A stretch of DNA of 64,000 nucleotides from Bacteroidales bacterium. Its GTDB lineage: Bacteria; Bacteroidota; Bacteroidia; Bacteroidales; UBA932. The notes below the pieces were generated by a model, which had not been told where the DNA came from, did no database searches, and worked only from the letters and a program-made list of their open reading frames with translations. The stretch is taken from the NCBI GenBank assembly GCA_015060455.1, contig SUYM01000005.1:1-64000 (forward strand), given 5' to 3'. Below, in pieces: positions 17,968-28,000 of the stretch. A program made the translations under genes and the position numbers. Positions within the stretch are counted from its first letter, which is position 1. Each line of letters opens with the position of its first letter.

Positions 17968-19809
17968 ATGGCACACAACAGGAAAAATAAGTTGCTGATA
18001 GGTCTGTGTACTGCTGCATTCATACTGCTGGCAAAGTTGTTCAGCATACAGATTCTTGACGACAGATATAAACTTGCATCCGAAAACAACTCTCTGGTAT
18101 ATAATACAGTTTATCCGACCCGAGGCATAATCCACGACCGCAACGGAAAGATTCTTGTGGGCAACAAGGTGGCCTATGACCTTATGGTGACTCCCCGCGA
18201 GGTGGGAGAATTTGACACTCTTGCCTTCTGCAAGGCGCTTGATGTCAGCCCGGAATTTGTCCGTGCAAAAATGAAGGAATACCGTATGTTCCGCTCACGG
18301 ATCGGATGGAGGACGGTGGTCATGATCAAGCAACTTCCTCAGGAGACATATATGAGATTTGCGGAAGTTGCATATAAGTTCCCCGGGTTCAGAGGACAGG
18401 CCAGAAGCATCAGGGACTATCCGTACAACGCCGGAGGAAATCTCCTGGGATATGTGTCTGAGGTGGATGCGGACTACATAAAAAGACACGAAGGTGAGTA
18501 CCAGGCGGGAGACTACGCGGGAAAAACAGGAATAGAAGCCGCCCGCGAGTCTCTGCTGAAAGGTGAAAAAGGATATAATATAATGCTCCGGGACTCCCGC
18601 AACAAGATCATGTCGGAGTTCATGGGAGGAGATATGGACAAGGAGGCTGTTCCGGGCAAGGATATCACTACGACCATCGATGCGCAGTTGCAGCACTACG
18701 GGCAGATGCTTATGGAGAACAAGGTCGGCAGTATCGTTGCCATAGAACCCTCTACCGGTGAGATTCTCGCAATGGTTTCAAGCCCGGGAATCGATGTGGA
18801 AATGCTTGCGGATATAGGCAAGCATTACGGAGAAATTTCCTCTAACCCATATAAGCCTATGTTCAACAGGACCGTACAGTCGCCATACCCTCCCGGTTCG
18901 GTGTTCAAACTGGTCAACGGCCTTATCGGGCTCCAGGAGGGTGTGATAACCCCCGACAGCCGATATCCCTGCAAGATGGGTTACCATTTCGGAAAAAACA
19001 GACTGGGCTGTCACTCTCATAAATCACCGGTCGATCTCGAAGAGTCGATAATGATGTCCTGTAATGCATACTACTGTTATGTCTTCCGCGACCTGATCGA
19101 GTCCGGCAAGATGGGCAATATCCCCCAGTCCATGGACAAATGGAGCGAATATGTCAAAAGTTTCGGCTTCGGCATGAAGTTGGGCAGCGACTTTCCATCA
19201 GAACTCGGAGGCTTTGTCCCTGACACAAAATACTATGACAGGGTATATGGGAAAGGACGTTGGAAGGCCACGACGGTCATTTCGCTCTCCATCGGACAGG
19301 GAGAACTCGGATGCACCCCGCTGCATATTGCGAACCTGTGCGCCACCATCGCCAACCGGGGATGGTATTATACTCCACATATAATAAAGGACTCCGAGCA
19401 CGTCAGGATAGACGACCGTTTCAGGAAGAAAAATTATACAAAGGTGGATACCACTCATTTTCATAAGGTGGTGGGCGGTATGTACCGCGCGGTCAACAGC
19501 GGGTTCGGCTCGGGAGGAACGGCAAGCATAGCGGCTGTCGAAGGGCTGGAAATCTGCGGAAAGACAGGTACGGCCCAGAACCCTCACGGCGACGACCACT
19601 CCGTATTCATGTGCTTTGCACCTAAGGACAATCCGAAGATTGCGGTGGCGGTGTATGTCGAGAACGGCGGCTTCGGAGCGACCTGGGCTGCCCCTATCGC
19701 ATCTCTGATGACGGAGAAATATCTGACCGGAGAAATCGGGTCTTCACGAAAAGCGTTGGAGCAGAGGGTGCTTGATGGTAATCTTCTGAATAAAGTAAAA
19801 ACAAAATGA
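17968..19809 (+). CDS. mrdA: Penicillin-binding protein 2 (elongation transpeptidase)
   Basis: Monofunctional class B transpeptidase of the elongasome. It has a transmembrane helix near residues 8-28, a dimerisation/hinge domain beginning YPTRGIIHDRNGK, and the penicillin-binding motifs SVFK (residues 311-314), SCN (364-366) and KTGTAQNPHG. I start at ATG 17968 rather than the TTG six bases upstream. The end overlaps rodA by 4 nt (ATGA), so PBP2 and its glycosyltransferase partner RodA are translationally coupled. Confidence 0.96.
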   Translation: MAHNRKNKLLIGLCTAAFILLAKLFSIQILDDRYKLASENNSLVYNTVYPTRGIIHDRNGKILVGNKVAYDLMVTPREVGEFDTLAFCKALDVSPEFVRAKMKEYRMFRSRIGWRTVVMIKQLPQETYMRFAEVAYKFPGFRGQARSIRDYPYNAGGNLLGYVSEVDADYIKRHEGEYQAGDYAGKTGIEAARESLLKGEKGYNIMLRDSRNKIMSEFMGGDMDKEAVPGKDITTTIDAQLQHYGQMLMENKVGSIVAIEPSTGEILAMVSSPGIDVEMLADIGKHYGEISSNPYKPMFNRTVQSPYPPGSVFKLVNGLIGLQEGVITPDSRYPCKMGYHFGKNRLGCHSHKSPVDLEESIMMSCNAYYCYVFRDLIESGKMGNIPQSMDKWSEYVKSFGFGMKLGSDFPSELGGFVPDTKYYDRVYGKGRWKATTVISLSIGQGELGCTPLHIANLCATIANRGWYYTPHIIKDSEHVRIDDRFRKKNYTKVDTTHFHKVVGGMYRAVNSGFGSGGTASIAAVEGLEICGKTGTAQNPHGDDHSVFMCFAPKDNPKIAVAVYVENGGFGATWAAPIASLMTEKYLTGEIGSSRKALEQRVLDGNLLNKVKTK

Positions 19810-21251
19810 GGTCTGCGGGAGGATTCAGAAACAGAGGTCTTGCGAAGACCTTGGACTGGTGGCTTATCGGCTGCTGGGCGCTTCTGGTGTGCATAGGACT
19901 CACCAACATCTACGCCTCGATTCATTCCACTGAGCCGGAGCACATATTTGCGTGGTCATGCAGAAGCGGCAAACAGGCTGTATGGATCCTGACATCCATA
20001 GGCATTGCCGGACTGATACTTTTTGTCATTCCTCCGCGGGCTTATGAAGGTCTGTCCCTACCTATATATATAGGCGTGGGACTGCTGCTTATCTCCGTCA
20101 TATTTCTCGGCATCGAGGTCAAGGGCTCCCGGTCGTGGTTTGCCTTCGGACCTATACGCTTCCAGCCGGCGGAAATATCCAAGATATCCACATCCCTGCT
20201 GCTGGCCACGGTGATGAGTCAGTTGGGCTATAAGATAAGACGGTGGAAGGACTTTATACTCACCGCCTTGATTATCCTTATCCCTATGGCTATCATTGTG
20301 TTGCAGAGTGAAACGGGTTCGGCTCTCGTCTATGTGGGATTCATTTTCATGCTTTATAGAGAGGGACTGTCAGGCTGGCTTATCTTCCTTGTGGGCATGG
20401 CAGTTCTGCTGTTCATCCTGACCCTGACGGTATCGCCCTATGTGGCCGTTCTGACGCTTGCCGGAGTTGCATCACTCTGTATATGCCTGTATTCCAGGAG
20501 ATTGAAATGGTGGCTTATAATCTGCGTGCCGCTTATTGTGCTGTTCTGTTTCGTTCCCAGGATTTTCGGCGCCGTTGACGCCCTGTCAGGCATCAATCCT
20601 CTGTGGGTGCTTCTCGGATGTATATTTCTTGCCCTGCCTTTTGTTGCCTTTCAGGCATTCAGGGAGCGAAACACGTTTACGCATCTTGGCATACTGTCGT
20701 TCATCGCAGGCGTTGTGCTGGTGTTTTCGGCAGACTTCATCTTCAACGATGTGCTTCAGGACCACCAGCGGAAGAGAATCGAGGTGCTGCTCGGCATGAA
20801 GGAAGACCCTTCGGGAGTAGGATATAACGTAAACCAGTCCAAGATTGCCATCGGCTCCGGCGGTTTCTTCGGCAAGGGATATCTCAACGGCACCCAGACC
20901 ACATACGGCTTCGTTCCTGAACAGAGCACGGACTTCATCTTCTGCACCATCGGGGAGGAATGGGGTTTCTTCGGCTGTTCGCTGGTCATACTCCTGTATG
21001 TTTTCCTCATCTGGCGGCTCATATACGACGCCGAACGGAGCAGGGAGGCCTTCACGCGGATTTACGGCTATTGCACGGCATGCTGCATCTTCATGCACCT
21101 GTTCATAAACATAGGAATGACCATAGGACTCATGCCGGTCATCGGCATCCCGCTTCCGTTCGTCAGTTACGGAGGCTCGTCCATGTGGGGCTTCACCGCA
21201 ATGCTCTTCATATTCATAGCACTTAACCGCAACGAAAGAAAATATTTTTAA
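19806..21251 (+). CDS. rodA: Rod shape-determining protein RodA (SEDS glycosyltransferase)
   Basis: SEDS-family peptidoglycan polymerase that pairs with PBP2. The 481-residue protein has about ten to twelve transmembrane helices and the signatures QSETGSALVYVGF, EQSTDFIFCTIGEEWGF and the C-terminal LPFVSYGGSSMWGF. It is somewhat longer than the enterobacterial protein because of extra central hydrophobic segments. The stop codon overlaps the start of a decayed acyltransferase gene (TAATG). Confidence 0.96.
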   Translation: MRSAGGFRNRGLAKTLDWWLIGCWALLVCIGLTNIYASIHSTEPEHIFAWSCRSGKQAVWILTSIGIAGLILFVIPPRAYEGLSLPIYIGVGLLLISVIFLGIEVKGSRSWFAFGPIRFQPAEISKISTSLLLATVMSQLGYKIRRWKDFILTALIILIPMAIIVLQSETGSALVYVGFIFMLYREGLSGWLIFLVGMAVLLFILTLTVSPYVAVLTLAGVASLCICLYSRRLKWWLIICVPLIVLFCFVPRIFGAVDALSGINPLWVLLGCIFLALPFVAFQAFRERNTFTHLGILSFIAGVVLVFSADFIFNDVLQDHQRKRIEVLLGMKEDPSGVGYNVNQSKIAIGSGGFFGKGYLNGTQTTYGFVPEQSTDFIFCTIGEEWGFFGCSLVILLYVFLIWRLIYDAERSREAFTRIYGYCTACCIFMHLFINIGMTIGLMPVIGIPLPFVSYGGSSMWGFTAMLFIFIALNRNERKYF

Positions 21252-21705
21252 TGATAATGATTTCTGCCACCGGATATCTGTCCTCGAAACCAAGGTATGA
21301 AATTCTTGACGGTCTGCGCTGAGTCGCGGCCCAGCATGTGCTGTTCTTCCATCTGTTTGAAACTTATGCTGAGACCCTTGGCTATCAGATCATCGCACAC
21401 GGATATCTCGCTGTGGATTTCTTCTTCATCCTGTCCGGATTTGTCGTGGGATACGCATACGATGACAGGTGGGACAGGATTACTGCATGGGGGTTCTTCA
21501 AAAGGCGTATAGTCAGGCTTCATCCTATGCTGGTCATGGGTGTCGTTGTGGGTGCCTGCCTGTATTTCTTCGGACAATGTGAACAATTCGGCCTGTCCAT
21601 CGAGGTTACATGGTGGAAATTCCTTCTTGCCTTTGTCCTTGCCCTGTTCATGATTCCTGTCGGTCCCGGCCTGGATGTACGCGGATGGGGTGAGATGAAC
21701 CACAC
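21251..21705 (+). pseudogene. Acyltransferase family 3 remnant
   Basis: An ATG at 21251 overlaps the rodA stop and reads YEILDGLR, then an in-frame TGA (21320-21322) where glycine is expected in the family motif LDGLRGVAA. The frame continues with VAAQHVLFFHLFETYAE, the FFILSGFVVGYAYDDRW box and RRIVRLHPMLVMG, all typical of membrane O-acyltransferases. Similarity ends at LDVRGWGEMN. About 230 C-terminal residues of the expected protein are missing. It is a nonsense-mutated and truncated gene, once translationally coupled to rodA. Confidence 0.85.
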
Positions 21706-21811
21706 ATCCCGCGCGACAGCACCATCATCACAAATCCCGCACAGCAGCACCTGCATTTTTGCGGAGACCTGTAACATCTCCGGTCTTCCCAACAACACTA
21801 CCCGCCGTACA

Positions 21812-21919
21812 ACCGTGACAAAAAATCAGCGAAAATTGTAACGAAGGTCCTCAAAAACGGCATTTTACCCCCGAAAACGGCAGGACCGTGACAAAACCAG
21901 GCCGTTTTTTGTCACGGTC
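21812..21919. repeat. Paired-hairpin intergenic repeat (element B)
   Basis: Hairpin 1 (21812-21848) has ACCGTGACAA opposite TTGTAACG...GGT. Hairpin 2 (21884-21919) has GACCGTGACAAAA opposite TTTTGTCACGGTC. The ACC starts are 73 nt apart. It follows the acyltransferase remnant. The 130 nt from here to the tRNA contain only the tRNA promoter. Confidence 0.75.
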
Positions 21920-21993
21920 GTTCAAAAATCACTGCACCCTTTGCGGATAATCATTTGAAAAAAAATAAAAATCAGGACCGCATCCAAATATAT

Positions 21994-22025
21994 TTTGAGA
22001 TTACCTAAATTTATTTATATCTTTG
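21994..22025 (+). promoter_or_regulatory. Promoter for tRNA-Ser
   Basis: TTTG (21994-21997), a 20-nt spacer and TATCTTTG (22018-22025) form a complete Bacteroidetes promoter. The predicted start is about 22032, roughly 20 nt before the mature tRNA end. Confidence 0.75.
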
Positions 22026-22053
22026 CAGTCCCGTTAGCATAGACGGGTCAGTT

Positions 22054-22140
22054 GGTGAGATGGGTGAGTGGCTGAAACCACCAGTTTGCTAAACTGACGT
22101 ACGGGTAACCGTACCGCGGGTTCGAATCCCGCTCTCACCG
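22054..22140 (+). tRNA. tRNA-Ser (GCT)
   Basis: An 87-nt class II tRNA. The acceptor arm GGTGAGA pairs with TCTCACC, the discriminator is G, the anticodon loop TTTGCTAAA gives anticodon GCT, there is a long variable arm (ACGTACGGGTAACCGTACC) and the T-loop is GGGTTCGAATCCC. It decodes AGC and AGT serine codons. CCA is not encoded in full (GCA follows). Confidence 0.95.
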
Positions 22141-22141
22141 C

Positions 22142-22199
22142 AAAAAGGAAAAGCAAAGGCACCACGAGTTCACTTGATGGTGCCTTTGCTTTTCCTTTT
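22142..22199 (+). terminator. Intrinsic terminator after tRNA-Ser
   Basis: A very long stem (AAAAAGGAAAAGCAAAGGCACC with its complement) around a short loop ends in CCTTTTT immediately behind the tRNA. The near-symmetry makes it usable from both strands. Confidence 0.85.
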
Positions 22200-22211
22200 T
22201 AGCACGCCCGC

Positions 22212-22333
22212 CGCAGGCGTGGCGGGATGTCGGAGCGATAGCGAACGAAATCCCGGTGAGAGCGGGATGTTTGTGCGCAGGCGTGGCGGGATGTCGGAGC
22301 GATAGCGAACGAAATCCCGGTGAGAGCGGGATG
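22212..22333. repeat. Two 58-bp direct repeats carrying an inverted tRNA end
   Basis: Copies at 22212-22269 and 22276-22333 are essentially identical, with a period of 64. Each contains the 15-mer CGGTGAGAGCGGGAT, the exact reverse complement of the 3' end of the adjacent tRNA-Ser (22126-22140). The other part (CAGGCGTGGCGGGATGTCGG) has no recognised function. The second copy ends at the stop region of the SGNH gene. Confidence 0.8.
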
Positions 22334-22334
22334 C

Positions 22335-23000
22335 CTACAAATACCTCACAACAATCTCCTCCATAATCTTATAGCACTCGACATTCGGGTGAACGCCATC
22401 AGCAGCATGCTTCTGCGGAAGGGCGTTGTTCTCATCCCTCAGGACAGAATGATAATCGATGTATGGAATCCTGGCGCTTTTCGCATAGTCCCGGATCATT
22501 TCATTGAGTTTAACGATTTCGCCGGCGGGCTTGATTTCCTTTCTCCACCTGTATCTGTCAGCAGGAAGCACAGAACAGAGAATCGGCTTGATCTTATGTG
22601 CACGGGCAAGTTCGCACATGGATTGCAGGTTGCCCAAGATGTTTTCAAGGCTTATAAGGCCGTTATTCAGGGCTATGTCGTTTGTGCCGGCGAGAATGAC
22701 AACATACTTCGGAGACAGGTCGATGACATCACGACGGAATCGCACAAGCATCTGCGAGGTGGTCTGACCGGATATGCCTCTGCCCACAAAATTATTGCTG
22801 GAGAAAAAATCAGGAGATTTTTTTGCCCACCCGTCAGTGATGGAGTCCCCCATGAAGACAGCGCGGGGCCTGACCTTCAACGTATCATTTGCCTGCTCAT
22901 ATCTGTAAAACTTTGCCCAATCCTTATGGGCCGGACCCTGAGCCTGCACATGAAAACATGAAAAGACAAGTGCAACAAGAACAACGACACTTTTCTTCAT
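22335..23000 (-). CDS. SGNH/GDSL-type hydrolase, exported
   Basis: A secreted serine esterase or lipase-like enzyme; the natural substrate is unknown. A signal peptide (MKKSVVVLVALVFSCFHVQAQ) is followed by the four SGNH blocks: block I GDSITDGW, block II GRGISGQTT, block III AGTNDIA and block V DGVHPN with the catalytic Asp-His. At 221 residues it is a single domain. It lies 11 nt downstream of the PD40 gene and is probably in one operon with it. Acetylxylan, phospholipid or carbohydrate esterase roles are all possible. Confidence 0.9.
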   Translation of the reverse strand: MKKSVVVLVALVFSCFHVQAQGPAHKDWAKFYRYEQANDTLKVRPRAVFMGDSITDGWAKKSPDFFSSNNFVGRGISGQTTSQMLVRFRRDVIDLSPKYVVILAGTNDIALNNGLISLENILGNLQSMCELARAHKIKPILCSVLPADRYRWRKEIKPAGEIVKLNEMIRDYAKSARIPYIDYHSVLRDENNALPQKHAADGVHPNVECYKIMEEIVVRYL

Positions 23001-23011
23001 GAACGATAATA

Positions 23012-24898
23012 TTATTCAATAACTTCAACTTTTGCCTGACCATACCCCATGGCCTCAACGAACCGTACAAGTTCATCAGCCTGCCGGGAACCACCAAACG
23101 GTCCTATTACCAATGTGGAATCAACTCTGGCGATGTCTTTTTCTCCGACCTGCTGACGAATACTTGTCAATACCACAGGATCCAGTTCTCCTTCGAAGGC
23201 AATCACCACCCTGTAATGTTGCGGTCTGGCTGCCTTCATCTGAGCCTCGTGATTTCTTGCAACCGCCACCTTCTTCTCCACCCCATCGATTGTCGCCACA
23301 ATGAATGCGCTTCGGAAACCCAGTCGCTTCACGGCGTTCAGATGTTGCAGAACATCCTTATATTCATGGAACAGACCCACACGATAAGTATATCTTCCGC
23401 CCGGTGAAACAGTCTCAAACACAGGACTCAGACCTTTCAGACTCTTCAGCGGCGCCTGACGGTCCGCGGACATAATCTGAATCTGATACACAAGACCTTC
23501 CCTGGTCAGCGTATCCCTCAGCACCTGTGCCTGATCCAGAATCTTGAACGAATAATCAAACTCAGGCTCCGGAATTTCCACCTCAATGGACAGCGGCGGA
23601 CCGAAACTCATCTTAGAGAACACATATCCGGTCGATTCCCCCACGACCTCGCGTTCTGCGTCCTTGAGCAATTTGTCAGGATCAATCACCACACCGCTGA
23701 AAAGGAAATCCATTTCTATATCCTGAAGCACCTGCACGGCAAGGTCAAGTCGCGACTGTATGGCCGGCAATCTCTCTTCCTCCTGCAAAATCTGCATGGC
23801 AAGTTTCTCCTTCTCCTGCGCGCTGTCGGACTCAGAATATTTCTCCCTCAATTTTTCCAGAGAACCTTCGTAGAACGATAACGAATCCCGCAAGGCCCTC
23901 ACCTCGGACATCTTGTCCATGTATTTACGCGTATCTACATTCTCCGGTATCTCTGACCTGATCTCGGACTCATCCTCAATATCATCTATGACCTTGGACG
24001 GCTCCAACAGGGACAAAAGCCTCAGTTCAGAAGGGTCATCCATTGCGCTCCTGACCGGAACCGCCTCCTGTTCAAGCACATATACCATAACACTATCCGC
24101 CGGACAACCCCTGTCCGATGCGAAAACCATATACTTTCCGTCATCACTGCCCGTCAGCAGGAAATCATTTGCCGGAGAAGAATACGGGAATCCCATGTTG
24201 ACCGGCGCAGACCAGTCGGCCGCTTCCTCGTCCCACTCAGACATATACAGATCGAATCCGCCAACCCCAAAAAGACCCCTGGAAGCAAAATACATAGTCT
24301 TTCCGTCCTGCGAAACCATCGGGTAAATTTCATCCGAAGCAGAAACGAGATCCTCGTTCAGCAAGGTCGGCAAGGCCCACAAGGAGTCTGACTGAGATGT
24401 CCTGTATATGTTTCTGATGCCGTTTTCATCCTGTGCCGAAAAAAAGACCGTCTTCACGTCATCCGGCATATAAAGCGCCTTGGAGTAAGGAGACGGCAGG
24501 GTGTCGAGGACATTCGGAGCCGGACGCCAGCAACTGTCCTTGAGCGGATAATAAAGGAAAAAATCGTCAATAGAGAACTGGTGACGGGCAACCACCTTCG
24601 GGGAATAGGCGTATCGGGCCATGTTCCTGCCGTTCTCAGAGAGCAACACAAGGTCTTCAATCCCGATTTTCAGAAGAGAATCCTCCACGGTGGCCAATGA
24701 ATCTCCGACGGCGGCAAGGGCCTGACCATAGGCAGATATCGAATTTTCAAAATCATATATCATTCTCAACGAATCTCCCCGGCGGACAAGACTATCCACT
24801 CTGCCCTCCTGCGCACCGGACAATGGGGCGGCAAGGCAAAAAATCGCGAGAACGATTACACTTTTAACTGAAAATCCCTTAAATTTCATCTGCATCAT
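23012..24898 (-). CDS. PD40 beta-propeller envelope protein with SPOR-like C terminus
   Basis: An exported protein of about 628 residues. It has a signal peptide (VIVLAIFCLAAPLSGAQ) and a TPR-like helical pair (DSLRMIYDFENSISAYGQAL). PD40 repeats follow, for example SDEIYPMVSQDGKTMYFASR and GGFDLYMSEW. Next come a coiled-coil region (SEVRALRDSLSFYEGSLEKL) and two SPOR-like segments (YQIQIMSADR; YRVVIAFEGE). SPOR domains bind peptidoglycan, so a wall-linked periplasmic scaffold is plausible but inferred. I start at ATG 24898, since the upstream in-frame codon is TTG overlapping a TATTTTTG promoter element (24914-24921). Confidence 0.75.
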   Translation of the reverse strand: MMQMKFKGFSVKSVIVLAIFCLAAPLSGAQEGRVDSLVRRGDSLRMIYDFENSISAYGQALAAVGDSLATVEDSLLKIGIEDLVLLSENGRNMARYAYSPKVVARHQFSIDDFFLYYPLKDSCWRPAPNVLDTLPSPYSKALYMPDDVKTVFFSAQDENGIRNIYRTSQSDSLWALPTLLNEDLVSASDEIYPMVSQDGKTMYFASRGLFGVGGFDLYMSEWDEEAADWSAPVNMGFPYSSPANDFLLTGSDDGKYMVFASDRGCPADSVMVYVLEQEAVPVRSAMDDPSELRLLSLLEPSKVIDDIEDESEIRSEIPENVDTRKYMDKMSEVRALRDSLSFYEGSLEKLREKYSESDSAQEKEKLAMQILQEEERLPAIQSRLDLAVQVLQDIEMDFLFSGVVIDPDKLLKDAEREVVGESTGYVFSKMSFGPPLSIEVEIPEPEFDYSFKILDQAQVLRDTLTREGLVYQIQIMSADRQAPLKSLKGLSPVFETVSPGGRYTYRVGLFHEYKDVLQHLNAVKRLGFRSAFIVATIDGVEKKVAVARNHEAQMKAARPQHYRVVIAFEGELDPVVLTSIRQQVGEKDIARVDSTLVIGPFGGSRQADELVRFVEAMGYGQAKVEVIE

Positions 24899-25051
24899 CA
24901 CTTTTTCAACCCACAAAAATAAGAAATATTTGCTGAATCTTCATTTATCCGAAAAAAATCGTAAATTTGTGCCCTATTTTGCGATTGGTATGCCACGACA
25001 CTCATGGTGGCAAGGCGAAAACAGAATACAAATCATTAAACAATAATTATT

Positions 25052-28000
25052 ATGCAAAGTAAAGGTGTTATCAAATTTGTGGCCGTGCTGCTGCTCCTCG
25101 CATCTTTCTGGCAACTCTCATTTACTGTGGTAACTCAGTATCAGGAGAAGAAGGCAGAGAAGATCGGTGAGGCAAAGGCAGAAGCCGCAATGCAAACAGC
25201 CGCTTACAAGAATCTCTCGGGAGAGGCAGCGGACGCATACCTCAACGAAGTCCGTTATGAGGCAAGCAGAGCGTACATCGACTCTATTTCTGCTGAGAAG
25301 GTTTATTTCGGCTACACATTCAAAGACGTAAGAGCAAAAGCCATCAACCTCGGTCTCGACCTTAAAGGTGGTATGAACGTAATGCTCCAGGTGCAACTCA
25401 AGGACCTCGTGAAGGCTCTTGCAGACTACAACAACAGTCCTGAGTTCACTTCGGCACTTGCTCTCGCTGAGGAAAGAAGCGTGAACTCACGCCTTGATTA
25501 CATTTCTCTCTTCGCTGAGGCTTGGAAAGAGACATCAAACGGCACCCCGCTCGCACAGGTTTTCGGAACATTCGACCTCAAGGAGAAGATCAATCCGAAC
25601 ACAACTGACGAAGAGGTTATTGCAGTAATCAGAGCAGAGGCAGAAAGCGCAATCTCAAACTCTTTCAACGTCCTCAGAAACCGTATCGACCGTTTCGGTG
25701 TAACTCAGCCGAACATCCAGAAACTCGGAAACAGCGGACGTATCCTTGTTGAACTTCCTGGTGTAAAGGAGCCTGAGCGTGTAAGAAAACTCCTCCAGGG
25801 AACTGCATCACTCGAGTTCTGGGCAACATTTGACAATGCTGAGGTGGAAGGTTACCTCGTTGAGGCAAACGCCAAACTTGCTGAAATCCTTGCTGACGAC
25901 GAGCCGGTTGTGGCTGAGGCTGCACCTGCACAGGAAGACACACTTCTCGCAGAGGAACTCAAGCAGAACGCAGCAGAAGAGGCGGAACTTGCAGCATGGA
26001 AGAAGCAGAACCCTCTCTTCTCTATCCTCTCGCCATCACAGGCAAAGGGTAATGCATGCGTAGGTTATGCAAACTATGCCGACACAGCAAAGGTCAACAA
26101 ATACCTCAACATGCCGGAGATCAAGGCAATCTTCCCACGCGAGTTCAGGCCTATGTGGACTGTCAAGGCATCTCCATTCATCCCTGGCGAGAACCACTTC
26201 GAACTCGTTGCCATCAAGGTTGCTTCTCTTGACGGAAAGGCTCCGCTTGACGGAGACGCAGTAAGCGATGCACGCGTACAGTACGGCAACACGGGCGGTA
26301 ACCCAGAGGTTTCGATGTCAATGAACTCTGAGGGTGCAAACGTATGGGCAAGACTCACAAAGGAGAACATCGGAAAGCAGGTTGCCATCGTACTCGACGG
26401 CATGGTTTATTCTTATCCTACCGTACAGAGCGCTATCGAGGGCGGTAGTTCACAGATTACAGGAAACTTTACACTTGAAGAGGCAGAGGACCTTGCTAAC
26501 GTGCTCAAGTCCGGTAAACTCCCAGCACCAGCAACAATCATTCAGGAGCAGGTTGTAGGACCTTCTCTCGGTGCCGAGTCAATCAACGCAGGTCTCATCT
26601 CATTCGTGATCGCGTTCCTCCTCGTGCTTCTTTACATGATTCTCTTCTATCAGGGTGCAGGTCTTGTGGCTAACGTAGCCCTCCTCTGCAACGTGGTACT
26701 CCTCTTCGGAACACTCGTTTCATTCGGAGCAGTCCTCACACTCCCTGGTATCGCCGGTCTCGTCCTGACACTCGGTATGGCTGTTGACGCAAACGTCATC
26801 ATCTATGAGCGTATCAAGGAAGAGCTTCGTGCAGGAAAGGGTCTCAGCAAGGCAATTGCAGATGGTTACAGCAACGCATATTCTGCTATCATCGACGGTC
26901 AGATCACTACCCTCCTCACCGGTATCGTTCTCTTCGTATTCGGTTCCGGTCCGGTACAGGGCTTCGCGACAACTCTAATCATCGGTATCGTAACATCTGT
27001 ACTTACATCTATCTTCATCACAAGAATCATCTTCGATGACAGAGTATCAAAGGGCAAGAACGTGACATTCGACAACAAACTCACAAGAAACTTCCTCCAG
27101 AATACTCACGTGGACTTCATCGGCAAGAAGAAGATTGCGTATGTCGTTTCAGGTCTGCTCATCGTAGCATCTCTTGTTTCAATCTTCACCAAGGGCTTCA
27201 CTTACGGTGTTGACTTTACCGGTGGACGTACATATATCGTAAGATTCGACAAGCCGGTAACCGCTGAGGATGTTCGTGCTGCCGTGAACAACGCATTTGA
27301 CCTTGCGGTGGCTCAGGATTCCACTGTATCCAAGAACGCTTCCGCCGAGGTCAAGCAGTTCGGTAACGAGGATCAGATGAAGATTACTACTACATATAAG
27401 GTAGAGCAGGAGTCCGCTGATGTTGACACCGAGGTTTCCGTTATCCTCTACAATGCTGTCAAGGGTCTGTTTGCTGACTCAGACATCACATTAGACGAAT
27501 TCAAGGACACTCAGACAAACCCTTACGGAATCATCAGTTCTGACAAGGTCGGTCCGACTATCGCAAACGATATTACAAGGTCTGCCATCATTGCTGTGAT
27601 CATTGCACTCCTCGTTATCTTCGGATATATCGCTGTCCGCTTCCGTGGATGGACATGGGGACTTGGCGGTGTTACCGGTCTTGCTCACACTGCGATCATC
27701 GTGATCGGATTCTTCTCGATATTCTCAGGCATACTTCCGTTCAGCCTTGATATCGACCAGACATTCATCGCGGCAATCCTTACAATCATCGGTTACGCAA
27801 TCAACGACACCGTGGTGATCTTCGACCGTATCCGTGAGTACAAGGAACTCCATCCTAAGGCTGATTTCCGCAAGAACGTGAACGCCGCTCTCAACAGCAC
27901 ACTCTCACGTACAATGAACACCTCACTCACAACCCTCATAACCATGCTTGCAATCGCAATCTTCGGTGGCGAAGTGATCAGAGGTCTTGCAGTAGCGCTG

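Noticed and set aside
17255..18135. Long minus-strand frames opposite mreC, mreD and mrdA
   Set aside because: They are shadows of the operon genes, produced by codon bias.
21320..21322. Selenocysteine or programmed read-through at the TGA in the acyltransferase
   Set aside because: The gene is also truncated at its 3' end, and no selenocysteine element is seen; decay explains both.
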